A stretch of DNA of 64,000 nt from Candidatus Nitronauta litoralis (GTDB lineage: Bacteria; Nitrospinota; Nitrospinia; Nitrospinales; Nitrospinaceae), in contig CP048685.1 in the NCBI GenBank assembly GCA_015698285.1, positions 1,364,001-1,428,000 on the forward strand. Direction: 5' to 3'. Under the pieces are notes generated by a model, which searched no databases, was not told the origin of the DNA, and saw only the letters and a program-made list of their open reading frames with translations. Positions within the stretch are counted from its first letter, which is position 1. Each line of letters opens with the position of its first letter. A program made the translations under genes and the position numbers. Shown in pieces: positions 8,555 to 16,996 of the stretch.

Positions 8555-9361
8555 ATGCCAAAAATAATCAGCATTGCCAATCAAAAGGGAGGGGTGGGAA
8601 AAACCACCACTTCGGTAAACTTATCGGCCTGTGTTGCCCTGGCGGGGCGGTCTGTGTTGCTCATCGATATGGATCCCCAATCCAATGCAACCAGTGGTCT
8701 TGGGGTGGATGTTCAACCCGGCCAGATGGGTATTTATGACCTATTACTCGGTTCTGCTGAACTTGAACAGGTGTGTCACCCGACAGAAATCGAAAACCTG
8801 AAGGTGGTACCCGCAACAGTCGACCTGGCCGGGGCAGAAATTGAGCTGGTCAACCACCAGCAGCGTGAGAAACGCCTCAAAAATAGTTTAGCCCATTCGG
8901 GCGAAAAATTTGAATACATCTTTATCGATTGCCCCCCTTCGCTGGGTCTGTTGACCCTGAACGCGCTGGCGGCCTCGCGCAGTGTGCTCATCCCCATGCA
9001 GTGCGAATATTACTCCCTGCAGGGACTCAGCCATTTATTAAAAACATTGAAAGGTGTCAAGCATTCGGTGAATCCGGAGCTTTCGGTTGAGGGCATATTG
9101 CTCACCATGTTTGACGGACGCACCAGCCTCGCGTCTCAGGTGCGGGACCAGGTGAAAGAGTATTTCAAGGATTATCTTCTGGACACGTACATTCCACGCA
9201 ATGTGCGTTTGAGCGAAGCGCCGAGTCACGGCAAGCCGGTAGTGCTTTATGACGGACGCAGCAAAGGTGCCGATGCCTATATAGGGCTGGCAAAGGAAAT
9301 CATCGCTCGCAATAAAAAATCGGATGCTGCCATGAACGAACAGCAAGGAGGAACGGTATGA
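8555..9361 (+). CDS. parA: Chromosome-partitioning ATPase ParA (Soj)
   Basis: A deviant Walker-A ATPase. From the ATG at 8555 it is 268 aa and begins MPKIISIANQKGGVGKTTT, the conserved ParA start; a TTG at 8531 would add eight residues with no family support. The Walker B region is FIDCPPSLGLLTLNA. ParA forms ATP-dependent dimers on DNA and moves ParB-parS complexes apart before division. Its last four bases overlap the start of parB, so translation is coupled. Confidence 0.96.
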   Translation: MPKIISIANQKGGVGKTTTSVNLSACVALAGRSVLLIDMDPQSNATSGLGVDVQPGQMGIYDLLLGSAELEQVCHPTEIENLKVVPATVDLAGAEIELVNHQQREKRLKNSLAHSGEKFEYIFIDCPPSLGLLTLNALAASRSVLIPMQCEYYSLQGLSHLLKTLKGVKHSVNPELSVEGILLTMFDGRTSLASQVRDQVKEYFKDYLLDTYIPRNVRLSEAPSHGKPVVLYDGRSKGADAYIGLAKEIIARNKKSDAAMNEQQGGTV

Positions 9362-10227
9362 CCCGCAAGCCGTTGGGTAAAGGGCTCAATGCCCTGATCC
9401 CGGATTTTGATCTGGATGAACCCCCTGATGAAAAAGAAGGTCCGGCAGAATTGCCACTGGAAGAAGTGGAGCCCGGATCGCTGCAACCGCGCAAGCATTT
9501 TGATTCTGAAGCCCTGGAGGCGCTGACGGCGTCTATCCGGGAAAACGGAGTGGTGCAGCCAATAGTAGTCCAAATGGGCGCAAAAAATAAATACGAAATA
9601 ATTTGTGGGGAACGGCGTTGGCGTGCATCGCAGAAGGCGGGACTCAAATCCATTCCTGCAGTGGTGCGGGAAGTCACCAGCACGCAGCGTCTGCAGATGG
9701 CTTTGATCGAGAACATCCACCGGCAGGATCTCAACCCGATGGAAGAAGCAGAGGCATTTCAACGACTGGCACAGGAGTTTGGGTTGACGCAGGATGCCAT
9801 CGCGGTAAAGGTGGGGAGGAGTCGGGTGAGCGTGGCGAACCATATGCGTTTGTTGAAACTGCCGCGCGCGATACAGGAGGATTTGCGGGCCAATCGATTA
9901 AGCTTTGGCCATGCCCGCGCGATATTGAGTCAGGAATCGGAGAAGGCTCAGGAAGCACTTCGATCGGCGATAGTGGAAAAGGGTTTGAGTGTACGGCAAG
10001 CCGAAGCCTGGTCTCCACACGACAAAAAAACCACAACGGGTAGTTCTAAACTCAAGGAAGGCAAGCGGGATATTTTTGTCGAGGATCTTGAAAAACAACT
10101 GGGCCGGGCACTCGGAACCAAGGTGGATATTAAAACTTCTGGCAAGGGTGGAAAGGTGATTGTGGCCTATTATTCCAATGATGACTTGACCAGAATTCGT
10201 GATATCATTCTGAAGAGCGACACTTAA
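9358..10227 (+). CDS. parB: Chromosome-partitioning protein ParB (Spo0J)
   Basis: A 289-aa protein with the normal order: basic N-terminus (RKPLGKGLNALIPD) for ParA contact, the CTPase/ParB box with GERRWRA and ENIHRQDLNPMEEA (about residues 82-135), a helix-turn-helix that reads parS (QDAIAVKVGRSRVSVANHMRLLKLP), and a C-terminal dimerisation region. It loads at the two parS sites upstream and spreads along DNA as a CTP-dependent clamp. Starts within parA's stop (4-base overlap). Confidence 0.96.
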   Translation: MTRKPLGKGLNALIPDFDLDEPPDEKEGPAELPLEEVEPGSLQPRKHFDSEALEALTASIRENGVVQPIVVQMGAKNKYEIICGERRWRASQKAGLKSIPAVVREVTSTQRLQMALIENIHRQDLNPMEEAEAFQRLAQEFGLTQDAIAVKVGRSRVSVANHMRLLKLPRAIQEDLRANRLSFGHARAILSQESEKAQEALRSAIVEKGLSVRQAEAWSPHDKKTTTGSSKLKEGKRDIFVEDLEKQLGRALGTKVDIKTSGKGGKVIVAYYSNDDLTRIRDIILKSDT

Positions 10228-10319
10228 AAAGGGGTGGCACGCGCCGTAACGTATGGGAGCAGTCCGATATTTTTACTTGCGCATGAAAGGCTGAAAAATA
10301 TCCTAATGGAGTACACGCG

Positions 10320-10736
10320 ATGTTTAATTCGGGGGGGGAAGCGATGAAGCAGGGAAAGAACGACCAGATCAAAGCCTATATGGGCGAAGACACCTCTTTT
10401 GATGGTTCGCTTTCTTTTAACGGTACTGTCCGTATTGATGGAAGTTTCAAGGGCAAGGTGAGGACCGATGACACACTGATTGTTGGCGAAAAGGGTGTGT
10501 TGGAAGCTGATGTTGAAGCAGGGATTGTGGTTTGCAAAGGCAAGATCCGTGGAACTGTTCAGGCAAAAGAAAAAGTGGAAATCCATAAAGATAGTGAAGT
10601 CGTTGGCAACGTGATCGCCCCCCAATTGTATGTTGAGCTGGGAGCCGTGTTTGATGGTCAATGCGATATGACCAAGAACGGCAAGAAGACGTTACAACTG
10701 GTGCAGGAAGAAAAAAACGCCGCCGAGATGCTTTGA
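10320..10736 (+). CDS. Bactofilin (DUF583) cytoskeletal protein
   Basis: A 138-aa protein made of a bactofilin right-handed beta-helix: FDGSLSFNGTVRIDGSFKGKV, then GVLEADVEAGIVVCKGKIRGTV, then VVGNVIAPQLYVELGAVFDGQC. Bactofilins polymerise without nucleotide into membrane-associated filaments that localise cell-wall or envelope enzymes, and are often encoded beside parAB, as here. The ATG at 10320 has GGAG eight bases upstream; a second ATG at 10344 has a run of G plus GGAAGCG in front and would give a 130-aa form. Either start is possible. Confidence 0.92.
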   Translation: MFNSGGEAMKQGKNDQIKAYMGEDTSFDGSLSFNGTVRIDGSFKGKVRTDDTLIVGEKGVLEADVEAGIVVCKGKIRGTVQAKEKVEIHKDSEVVGNVIAPQLYVELGAVFDGQCDMTKNGKKTLQLVQEEKNAAEML

Positions 10737-11185
10737 CGAAGTCTACAATTTGTTGGAGCGAGATTTACAAAACCAGGAATAAATTTCAGACGTAGAAATA
10801 AGGTTTTCCTTTTAGATCCCGCCTGGTTTTCGCATCTGGACCAGATTTCTGCATTGATTCACCTCTAGAGTTTATCCTGAGATTGTCGAAGTGCTCCGAA
10901 TGAAAAATTGATGAGCTTTCAGGTGAAGTAGAAATTGATTTCAGGGAAATGAAACGCTCTATATTGTTGGTTTGATAACAACCGTTGCAAAAAACCGCCA
11001 CCGCGAGCGACCAGGGGAAGCTCGGCCCAGGTATTTTCCCTAAGGTTTAGTGTCCCGAGGAGGTAGATCCGGAGGTTTTTTCCAGTTTCCTGCGGGTGTT
11101 GCCAGGCTGAATTGGTTCGTCACAAAGGCTCCTCGCAAAGACGGACACTTTGTTCCAAAATATTTCACTTATGTTATGAAAAGCC
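10737..11185. other. Non-coding stretch with interspersed repeat
   Basis: No supported gene. The string GAGTTTATCCTGAG at about 10868-10881 is the reverse complement of one at 8333. The stretch at about 11053-11175 is related to 27875-27990 (shared AGATCC, CTGAATTG.TTCGT, ACTTTGTT and CTTATG blocks). A short minus-strand frame at 10786-11001 runs through the repeat and is not considered a gene. Confidence 0.6.
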
Positions 11186-12022
11186 CTATATAAAGGCGGC
11201 GAGGGTGTCTTCCAGTTTGTTGTTCATTTCTTCCCAGACTTTTTTCAAAGCTTTCTCATCCAGTTTGAGAAGGTTTTTAGCCCTGGGATCCAGGACGGGG
11301 GGATGCATCTCACCACTTCCGCCAAGGCCCATTTCATAAGCCAGGAAATCAGCGAAGTGAATAATGGAAGCCTGGGTCTCCCACTTCGGGTTGCGAAACG
11401 GATCGTGATGCCCTCCCACAACAGCCTGTAAAAATTCCGGAAGGTTCCAGCGTTTGAACAGGGCAGCCCCAACCTGGGCGTGGCTGCAATTGAGGTGCTC
11501 CTCCTCGTAAAACGTCATGGGTTTTTCACCCTGTGCGTGTTCTTCAAATATTTTAAGGGACTGGTCTGGTACGGAAAGGCACAGAACGAGTCGACCGAGA
11601 TCGTGCAATAGCCCGGCAACATAATACCGTTCGGCCTTGTCTTCTTTTTTTATTTCGGCAATCGTACGACTAGCCAGGCCAACGGCTACACTGTGACGCC
11701 AGAACAGGTTCATGTTGAACAGTTCATTAGGGATACCGCGGAATTTTCCGAGAATACTGGTTGCCACCACCAGTTCCATGAGTTGGTCCATGCCTACAAT
11801 GGACAATGCATGGGTGATGGTTTCCACTTTTGACTTGAAGCCATAGTAGGGGCTGTTCACAACTCGCAAGAGCCGGGCTGTAAGAGAGGAGTCGATGCGA
11901 ATGATGGCATCCAGTTCCTGGAAACTGGTGTCTGGGTGATGCATCACCTTTTGAAGTTCACAGTAGATATGAAGCGGAGAACCCAGCAGGCCGTTGGGAA
12001 TAGTATCAAGATTGAATTTCAT
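11186..12022 (-). CDS. HDOD-domain signalling protein
   Basis: A 278-aa protein that is nearly all HDOD domain. Its parts are an N-terminal helical part, DSSLTARLLRVVNSPYYGFKSKVETITHALSIVG-type sequence around residues 45-80, and YYVAGLLHDLGRLVLCL with the HD-like pair near residues 130-146. HDOD proteins are HD-fold relatives, usually without phosphodiesterase activity, that act in c-di-GMP, stress or motility signalling. It lies 27 bases after the LuxR-type gene on the same strand, so they probably form an operon. A role in fibre control is plausible from position, not shown. Confidence 0.88.
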   Translation of the reverse strand: MKFNLDTIPNGLLGSPLHIYCELQKVMHHPDTSFQELDAIIRIDSSLTARLLRVVNSPYYGFKSKVETITHALSIVGMDQLMELVVATSILGKFRGIPNELFNMNLFWRHSVAVGLASRTIAEIKKEDKAERYYVAGLLHDLGRLVLCLSVPDQSLKIFEEHAQGEKPMTFYEEEHLNCSHAQVGAALFKRWNLPEFLQAVVGGHHDPFRNPKWETQASIIHFADFLAYEMGLGGSGEMHPPVLDPRAKNLLKLDEKALKKVWEEMNNKLEDTLAAFI

Positions 12023-12049
12023 GGTACCAAGGATATCTTATTTCAAGGA

Positions 12050-13000
12050 TTAGACAACGTATTTACTTCCGGAATATTGGTTGAGTAGCGCGATTAACTG
12101 GGCCCGGGAGTGAACCCCGCATTTGCGGTATATCCTCTTCAGATAGGTTTTGACCGTGTGTTTGCTGATGAATAACCGATTTGATACCTCGTTGGGGTCG
12201 AGTCCATCGTGGAGCAGGCTGCAAATTTCGACCTCGCGCCAGGACAAACCGACTTTTTGTGCCAACCGGTTCGTCCGGCTGAAAGCGTCAAGAGCGGGTT
12301 GTGTGGTGATAGCCCAGAAAGGTTGAAAACTCTGTGTGGTTTCACCATTCAGTAAACGCACGGTCACCCGATAGTTTTTGTTGTTCCAGTTAAAGAAATT
12401 ATAATCGGTGGTAATCCGTGAAACGTCATCAAGGGGACTGGCTTGCACTTTGGGCGTCGGTTTTTTCTTTACCAGACGGTTGAGAGCTTCAGGCAGGGCT
12501 CCACCATTTTTTATTTCGAATTCCTCGCGCATGACCGCATTGCAATAATTGATTTGCATGTCCATGTCGACAAGGGCAAACCCAAGGCCGGGCTCAACCA
12601 GAATTTCAAGGGCCACCTGAAACTTCCGGGCTTCTTCCAGTAATTCAACCTGGAAATATTTTTTTACCAGGAAAAGAGAAATACAACGCTGAAGCCAAAG
12701 GACGGAGCTTTCACTCTCATCAGGTTTTCCCGGATCTGCAACCAGAATACCCTGAATCGTCTGCGCAAGTTTTTCCAGGTCGTCGGACAATTTGGATAAA
12801 GACGATCCTTTCTCTTTTGAACCCTTTTTTCTCAGGATTTCAAATCCATCAATGGTGGAGATTTCTGATAACTCAAGAAGAGGAGAAGAAAACTCTTTTA
12901 ATGTTTCTTCATAAGCCTTACGGGTATTGCATGTAGAGAGGGCTTTAACAAATTTTTGCAAAGCAGGAAGATTCATGGAAATTAAAGCTGGTTTGGCCAA
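12050..13000 (-). CDS. LuxR-type transcriptional regulator, candidate CsgD-like activator
   Basis: A 316-aa protein. A clear C-terminal LuxR/FixJ HTH occupies about residues 248-310 (LSWREVEICSLLHDGLDPNE and FISKHTVKTYLKRIYRKCGV). The upstream region, about residues 130-200 with FALVDMDMQINYCN, resembles a PAS-like sensor fold, with no receiver Asp cluster. The TTG at 13000 has GAGGA six bases upstream and is preferred; an in-frame ATG at 12976 lacks such a site. It is encoded divergently from the curlin block, and a dyad element upstream of it is repeated in front of the promoter on the other side. CsgD of enteric bacteria is also LuxR-type, hence the candidate role; direct homology to CsgD is not claimed. 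Confidence 0.85.
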   Translation of the reverse strand: MAKPALISMNLPALQKFVKALSTCNTRKAYEETLKEFSSPLLELSEISTIDGFEILRKKGSKEKGSSLSKLSDDLEKLAQTIQGILVADPGKPDESESSVLWLQRCISLFLVKKYFQVELLEEARKFQVALEILVEPGLGFALVDMDMQINYCNAVMREEFEIKNGGALPEALNRLVKKKPTPKVQASPLDDVSRITTDYNFFNWNNKNYRVTVRLLNGETTQSFQPFWAITTQPALDAFSRTNRLAQKVGLSWREVEICSLLHDGLDPNEVSNRLFISKHTVKTYLKRIYRKCGVHSRAQLIALLNQYSGSKYVV

Positions 13001-13038
13001 AAGAATTCCTCAACTAAAATATTAAAATGTCCCTTTAT

Positions 13039-13052
13039 CCCCTTTTGGGGTA
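13039..13052. promoter_or_regulatory. Dyad element, copy 1 (candidate operator)
   Basis: CCCCTTTTGGGGTA, with a CCCC/GGGG dyad around TTTT. It lies 39 bases upstream of the TTG start of the LuxR-type gene. The same pattern recurs at 13311. Confidence 0.5.
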
Positions 13053-13307
13053 GGGGACCTGCCGCAAAATTATGTAAAAGCAAGGCCGACTGGTAAATTA
13101 TATCTAAAATAGTAATTTACAGTTTAAAAAAACCAATTTTCAGGCAGTTTTATTTGGATGAAGACTCAATTCGGAATTACGAAATATTGCGGCTAAGTGG
13201 GCCAAAATCATGGTTTTTTACTATTTTGGTTAATTATATTAACCTTAATTAAATCAATGGTTTCGGCATTTATTAGTTTAATATTTAAAATTTCAATCTC
13301 GAACAAA

Positions 13308-13324
13308 ATACCCCGTTTGGGGTA
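13308..13324. promoter_or_regulatory. Dyad element, copy 2 (candidate operator)
   Basis: ATACCCCGTTTGGGGTAT reads as a 7-bp inverted repeat around GTTT (13308-13325). It abuts the -35 hexamer of the promoter at 13325, the position of a class II activator site. Confidence 0.55.
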
Positions 13325-13354
13325 TTGTGGGTAAGTTGTGATTGTAAATATAAT
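13325..13354 (+). promoter_or_regulatory. Predicted promoter for the zinc-ribbon gene and possibly the curlin operon
   Basis: TTGTGG at 13325-13330, an 18-base spacer, and a perfect TATAAT at 13349-13354. The weak -35 directly next to a dyad fits an activator-dependent promoter. Confidence 0.55.
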
Positions 13355-13436
13355 GGCACCGTTCTTAATAGAAAACTAGGGTTCCGGTCAACCTTTTTCG
13401 GGTCTACCGAATCATACCGATATTTTAGGAATGTAT

Positions 13437-13649
13437 ATGGACAACCAAACCGTCAAATGCAACACGTGTAAACGAAAAATACAATTCCTGAATGCTGAAG
13501 GATTGTTTGTAACTAAAAACTGTAGTGTTCTTGAGTCTGATCCTGAAACGGGGGTCACCTTTGGTACCTGCAAGTTCTGCAAAACCCGCGTTGAATTGAA
13601 CAACCTTCGATATTTAACCGATGCATTTGAAGTTGGAGTTGCATTTTAG
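13437..13649 (+). CDS. Small zinc-ribbon-like protein
   Basis: A 70-residue protein with two CxxC knuckles (CNTCKRKI near residue 7 and CKFCKTRV near residue 44), the pattern of a zinc ribbon. The ATG at 13437 has AGGA six bases upstream; an ATG at 13431 sits directly on that site and is less likely. It lies between the predicted promoter and the terminator preceding the first curlin gene, so it may be the first cistron of the fibre transcript or an independent regulator. Function unknown. Confidence 0.6.
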   Translation: MDNQTVKCNTCKRKIQFLNAEGLFVTKNCSVLESDPETGVTFGTCKFCKTRVELNNLRYLTDAFEVGVAF

Positions 13650-13737
13650 AATCGGAATGAAAGTTTTTTAAAAGAATTACCACATTAAAATCGAGACAGG
13701 TCCAAGAGGGCAAGAGGTCGGTATAGAGCGACAAAAG

Positions 13738-13789
13738 CCGGGGCCGCGAAAGAAACGCAATGCGTTTTTTTCGTGGTCCCGGTTTTTTT
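13738..13789 (+). terminator. Strong intrinsic terminator just upstream of the first curlin gene
   Basis: A 21-bp stem (13738-13758 with 13762-13782, three G-U pairs, no bulge), a 3-base loop AAT, and seven T at 13783-13789. Only 29 bases separate it from the first curlin start codon, too few for a separate promoter, so it probably acts as an attenuator or readthrough control as well as ending the upstream gene. Confidence 0.88.
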
Positions 13790-13818
13790 ATTCACGCATA
13801 CAAAAATTTATAGAGCCC

Positions 13819-15006
13819 ATGAAAATCCAAAAGGATTTATCCCAGCAAACTAAACCCCACAGTCGAGTGAAAAAAATTGCCGCTCTGGCAATGTCATTCA
13901 ACGTGATCCTTTCACAGGCCTTTTGTCTGGCTTTGCCATTCATTGCAATGCCTACCGCAATTGCGCAAGAGGTTGTCGAAAACAACGCCACTGTTTTTCA
14001 AAATGGCGCTATGAACTTTGGGGTCATCACACAACAGGGTGGGACTGGAAATAACACAGAGATTGATCAGCAGGGTAGTTTCAATGAGGCCACAGTGGAA
14101 CAGGATGGTTCGGGTAACCAGGCCTTTGTAAACCAGGTCAACGAACTGGAAGAAGGGGACCAGGGCGTACTTGAGGATCTGTTGATTCTTGATCCGCTGG
14201 CACCCGGTGGTGGCGGCGGTGAGGGTGGTTTTCTCGGCAATCTCGCAGCCAACACAGCCGATATCTCCCAGGTTGGCGACGATAACTTTGCTGAAGTCAA
14301 TCAGGATGGAATGCTCAATGAGGCTACTCTTGAGCAGAATGGATTTTCCAACCATGCCTTAATTGAGCAGGTTGATGAAAACATGTCCATCGAAGTTACC
14401 CAGACCGGAGACAACAACCGGGTTGAATCCAGCCAGACATCCGGCAGCCGCAACGAAGCCACCGTGGTTCAGACGGGTAATAACAATCTCGCCACAATCA
14501 CTCAGGTAGATTTCCAGAACGAAATATTCATTACCCAGCTCTCGGATGATAACGAAGCCACTGTAAGCCAGGATGGTTCGATGAACACAGCCACCGTGGT
14601 GCAGGAAGGTGGAATCGATAACATTTCGCTCATCGAAACCCTGGGGGTCAACAATACCGCTGAGATCACCCAGGACGGTAGCAACAACAATGCCTCCATC
14701 ATGCAGGACGGTACATTTAACGAGGCCATCATCTCGCAGACCGGTAGCGACAATATGGCAAGTATCACTCAGGACGGATTCCGAAATGAAGGGCTGATCG
14801 AGCAGATTGGTATCGGCAACATCGCCAGCATCATCCAGGACGGTTTCAACAACCTGGCTTCCATTCTGCAGACGGGCAACGGGCACAACGCCTCCATCGA
14901 ACAGACCGGAAATAACAATAATGCTGAAATTATCCAGGAAGGTTCGCCCAAAACGATCGCGGTAACTCAGACGGGCAATCAGACCTTCTTTATTCATCAG
15001 CAGTAA
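13819..15006 (+). CDS. Curlin-repeat fibre protein 1
   Basis: A 395-aa secreted protein. A long signal peptide ends near AIAQEV (about residue 49). The mature part is built of curlin strands of the form N-x-A-x-[VI]-x-Q-x-G, for example GNNTEIDQQGSFNEATVEQ and NNLATITQVD. A glycine-rich insertion (PGGGGGEGG, about residues 131-140) interrupts the repeats near a quarter of the length. Curlin strands stack into an amyloid beta-helix secreted through CsgG. It lacks the Cys-containing C-terminal cap of paralogues 3-6 and its repeats are richer in E/N than D. It could be a major subunit or a nucleator. The gene for curlin 2 follows after 18 bases. Confidence 0.9.
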   Translation: MKIQKDLSQQTKPHSRVKKIAALAMSFNVILSQAFCLALPFIAMPTAIAQEVVENNATVFQNGAMNFGVITQQGGTGNNTEIDQQGSFNEATVEQDGSGNQAFVNQVNELEEGDQGVLEDLLILDPLAPGGGGGEGGFLGNLAANTADISQVGDDNFAEVNQDGMLNEATLEQNGFSNHALIEQVDENMSIEVTQTGDNNRVESSQTSGSRNEATVVQTGNNNLATITQVDFQNEIFITQLSDDNEATVSQDGSMNTATVVQEGGIDNISLIETLGVNNTAEITQDGSNNNASIMQDGTFNEAIISQTGSDNMASITQDGFRNEGLIEQIGIGNIASIIQDGFNNLASILQTGNGHNASIEQTGNNNNAEIIQEGSPKTIAVTQTGNQTFFIHQQ

Positions 15007-15024
15007 AGAACGGGGTAACTGAAG

Positions 15025-15501
15025 ATGAAACGTTTACGAAATATTACTCTCGCTACAGCAGCTGCTTTATCGCTGGCTCAATCCGGTGCCGAAGCTGGCA
15101 ATCGTGTTGTGGTCAAGCAGAGCGGTGGCGGAGTGACGGAAGTTAAGCAAAGCGGAAGTAATAACAAGGCGACAATTATTCAAAAGAAAAATAAAGCGCA
15201 AAAGTCCGCAGATAAAAATTCCGGCGATTCACAAATTGCCATAATCCGGCAGGAAGGTGACAACAACAGCGTTGTTCAGGAACAGGAGGGCGGGGACAAC
15301 GTCGCTCTCGTTGACCAGACCGGAGAACACAACTCAGTAGTTCAAACACAGCAAGGCAGGGACAACCTCGCACTCTCCATTCAGGAGGGCGAGGACAATG
15401 TAATTGCTCACACCCAGATTGGGGATGGGCATTCCCGCACCGTGACCCAGTCCGGAAGCGGAAAAAACATGGTCATTACCCAGTCCGAATCAAAAAAGTA
15501 A
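15025..15501 (+). CDS. Short curlin-repeat protein 2, CsgB-like candidate nucleator
   Basis: A 158-aa protein with a signal peptide ending near AEAGN (residue 25). The curlin strands (GSNNKATIIQ, GDNNSVVQEQEGGDNVALVDQ, GHSRTVTQSGSGKNMVITQ) are separated by a lysine-rich stretch (KKNKAQKSADKN). This basic segment and the short length resemble minor curlins such as CsgB, whose basic last repeat anchors and nucleates CsgA fibres. It is co-transcribed with curlin 1 (18-base gap). The nucleator role is inferred. Confidence 0.85.
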   Translation: MKRLRNITLATAAALSLAQSGAEAGNRVVVKQSGGGVTEVKQSGSNNKATIIQKKNKAQKSADKNSGDSQIAIIRQEGDNNSVVQEQEGGDNVALVDQTGEHNSVVQTQQGRDNLALSIQEGEDNVIAHTQIGDGHSRTVTQSGSGKNMVITQSESKK

Positions 15502-15589
15502 AAGACTGGATCTCGATTAGTTTTTTTTAAGTGTTTTTGTTTCTTTTTTTTAAGTTTTTATTAATCACAATAATTTTGGAGAATTCAAA

Positions 15590-16915
15590 ATGGCTAAGAA
15601 AACTCTCAAAGCCCTCGCGATTTTATCCTTGTTGGCGTTTCTGAATGGAACGGCAATGGCGGACAATAACGCGACTTCAACCACAACGGGTAACGACAAT
15701 ACCTCTAACATCACCCAGTCCGGTGATGGTCAGACAGCTGATGTAGATCAGAATGGTGACGACAACACTTCGGATGTTGACCAGTCCAACCTGGACAACA
15801 CCGCAACTGTAAACCAGAGCCAGGGTGAAAACGATTCTGATGTAAATCAGAGTGGTGTGGGCAACGTTGCTACCGTTGACCAGGATGACCTGAACGAGTC
15901 TACAGTTGATCAGTCTGGTGATGACAACATTGCTGATGTTAACCAGATTGGCAATCCTACTGCTCCTGAGAACACCCAGAACATTTCTACCATCAACCAG
16001 TCCGGTAGCGGGAACAGCGCGACAGTTGACCAGGATGACCGCAACATTTCTAACATTGATCAGTCCGGCGATGGCAACACCGCCAACGTCAGCCAGATCA
16101 TTGCTCAGGGTTTTGACGACAACGATTCTGATGTTCAGCAGTCTGGTGATGACAACGTAGCAAACGTTTCTCAGACCGGTCACAATAACACCTCCCTTGT
16201 TAACCAGGAAGGTGACCTGAATGACGCGAACGTTACTCAGGAAGGTGACAACAACGATTCAATTGTTAACCAGTATGGTGATGAGAACCTGGCTGATGTT
16301 TCCCAGACCGGTGACGACAACGTTTCCAATGTTGAGCAGGACGAGCTGAACGACGCGACTGTTAACCAGTCTGGTGACCGCAACAACGCGGACGTAAACC
16401 AGAACGATGCAGTGGCTACTTTTGACGGTTCCGGTGGAAACTCTGCTTCTATTGACCAGAGCGGTAACGACAACCAGGCGACTGTTAACCAGTTTGATCC
16501 TACCGATTTTGGTGGTTCTAAAGGCAACACCGCCGACATCGATCAGAGCGGTGATTTCAACCAGGCGACTGTTAACCAGAACAACGGTTCAGTTCAAACC
16601 AACCTGAACTCTTTCGATAACACGGCTCTAATCGACCAGAGCGGTGACTACAATGTGGCAACCGTATCTCAGGACGATGACAACTCCGCGACTGTACTGC
16701 AGACCGGTTTGGGTACAGCTGTCGATCCGAACACCGTGACCATTACCCAGCACAACGGTGGTGATGTAGCGGATGCAGAACAGCACATTGGTGAAGGCAA
16801 CACCATCACCATCAACCAGGAAGCTTGTTGTTCCGAAAATGCTGGCGCCAACAACTTTGCGACTGCGATTCAGAGTGGTTCTTTCAACACGACCACCATT
16901 ACGCAACTCCCGTAG
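15590..16915 (+). CDS. Large curlin-repeat fibre protein 3
   Basis: A 441-aa protein with a signal peptide (KALAILSLLAFLNGTAMA, cleaved before DNNATS). By hand count it has about 33 strand units ending in x-[VI]-x-Q, roughly 16 two-strand curlin repeats, far more than the five of enteric CsgA. The turns are rich in Asp (QSGDDNTADVNQ), so the fibre would be strongly acidic. The C-terminal cap carries NQEACC, NNFATAIQ and a final TITQLP. Bases 15626-16156 are identical by eye to 18777-19307 in paralogue 5. The start has GGAG nine bases upstream. A GC hairpin follows the gene. Confidence 0.92.
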   Translation: MAKKTLKALAILSLLAFLNGTAMADNNATSTTTGNDNTSNITQSGDGQTADVDQNGDDNTSDVDQSNLDNTATVNQSQGENDSDVNQSGVGNVATVDQDDLNESTVDQSGDDNIADVNQIGNPTAPENTQNISTINQSGSGNSATVDQDDRNISNIDQSGDGNTANVSQIIAQGFDDNDSDVQQSGDDNVANVSQTGHNNTSLVNQEGDLNDANVTQEGDNNDSIVNQYGDENLADVSQTGDDNVSNVEQDELNDATVNQSGDRNNADVNQNDAVATFDGSGGNSASIDQSGNDNQATVNQFDPTDFGGSKGNTADIDQSGDFNQATVNQNNGSVQTNLNSFDNTALIDQSGDYNVATVSQDDDNSATVLQTGLGTAVDPNTVTITQHNGGDVADAEQHIGEGNTITINQEACCSENAGANNFATAIQSGSFNTTTITQLP

Positions 16916-16927
16916 TTTGAATCTGGC

Positions 16928-16953
16928 TTTCCGGGGCCTTGGGGCCCCGGGAA
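16928..16953 (+). other. Intercistronic GC hairpin after curlin 3
   Basis: CCGGGGCC (16931-16938), loop TTGG, GGCCCCGG (16943-16950), extended by three weaker pairs, with no T-tract. It is more likely an mRNA-stabilising or processing structure than a full terminator. Confidence 0.65.
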
Positions 16954-16996
16954 TTCAGTTTACTAATATTGAGTTTCGAAGTTTGGAGACAAAACA

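Larger units (their letters stand above)
13001..13436. promoter_or_regulatory. Divergent control region between the LuxR-type gene and the fibre locus
   Basis: An AT-rich region of 436 bases without a gene. It holds two copies of a CCCC-N4-GGGGTA dyad (13039-13052 and 13311-13324) and one good plus-strand promoter (13325-13354). The poly-A/T character of 13080-13310 resembles curved regulatory DNA. Confidence 0.6.

Noticed and set aside
9277-9843. 188-aa minus-strand frame over parA/parB.
   Set aside because: Shadow of well-supported genes on the other strand, with no family features.
10786-11001. 71-aa minus-strand frame after the bactofilin.
   Set aside because: It runs through an interspersed repeat (GAGTTTATCCTGAG region) and has no protein-like order.
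13690-13735. Cyclic-di-GMP-I riboswitch in the curlin leader.
   Set aside because: Only short strings (GGGCAAGA, GCGACAAAAGCC) recall the consensus; the tetraloop/receptor and full stems are not evident. Kept only as an unclassified leader.
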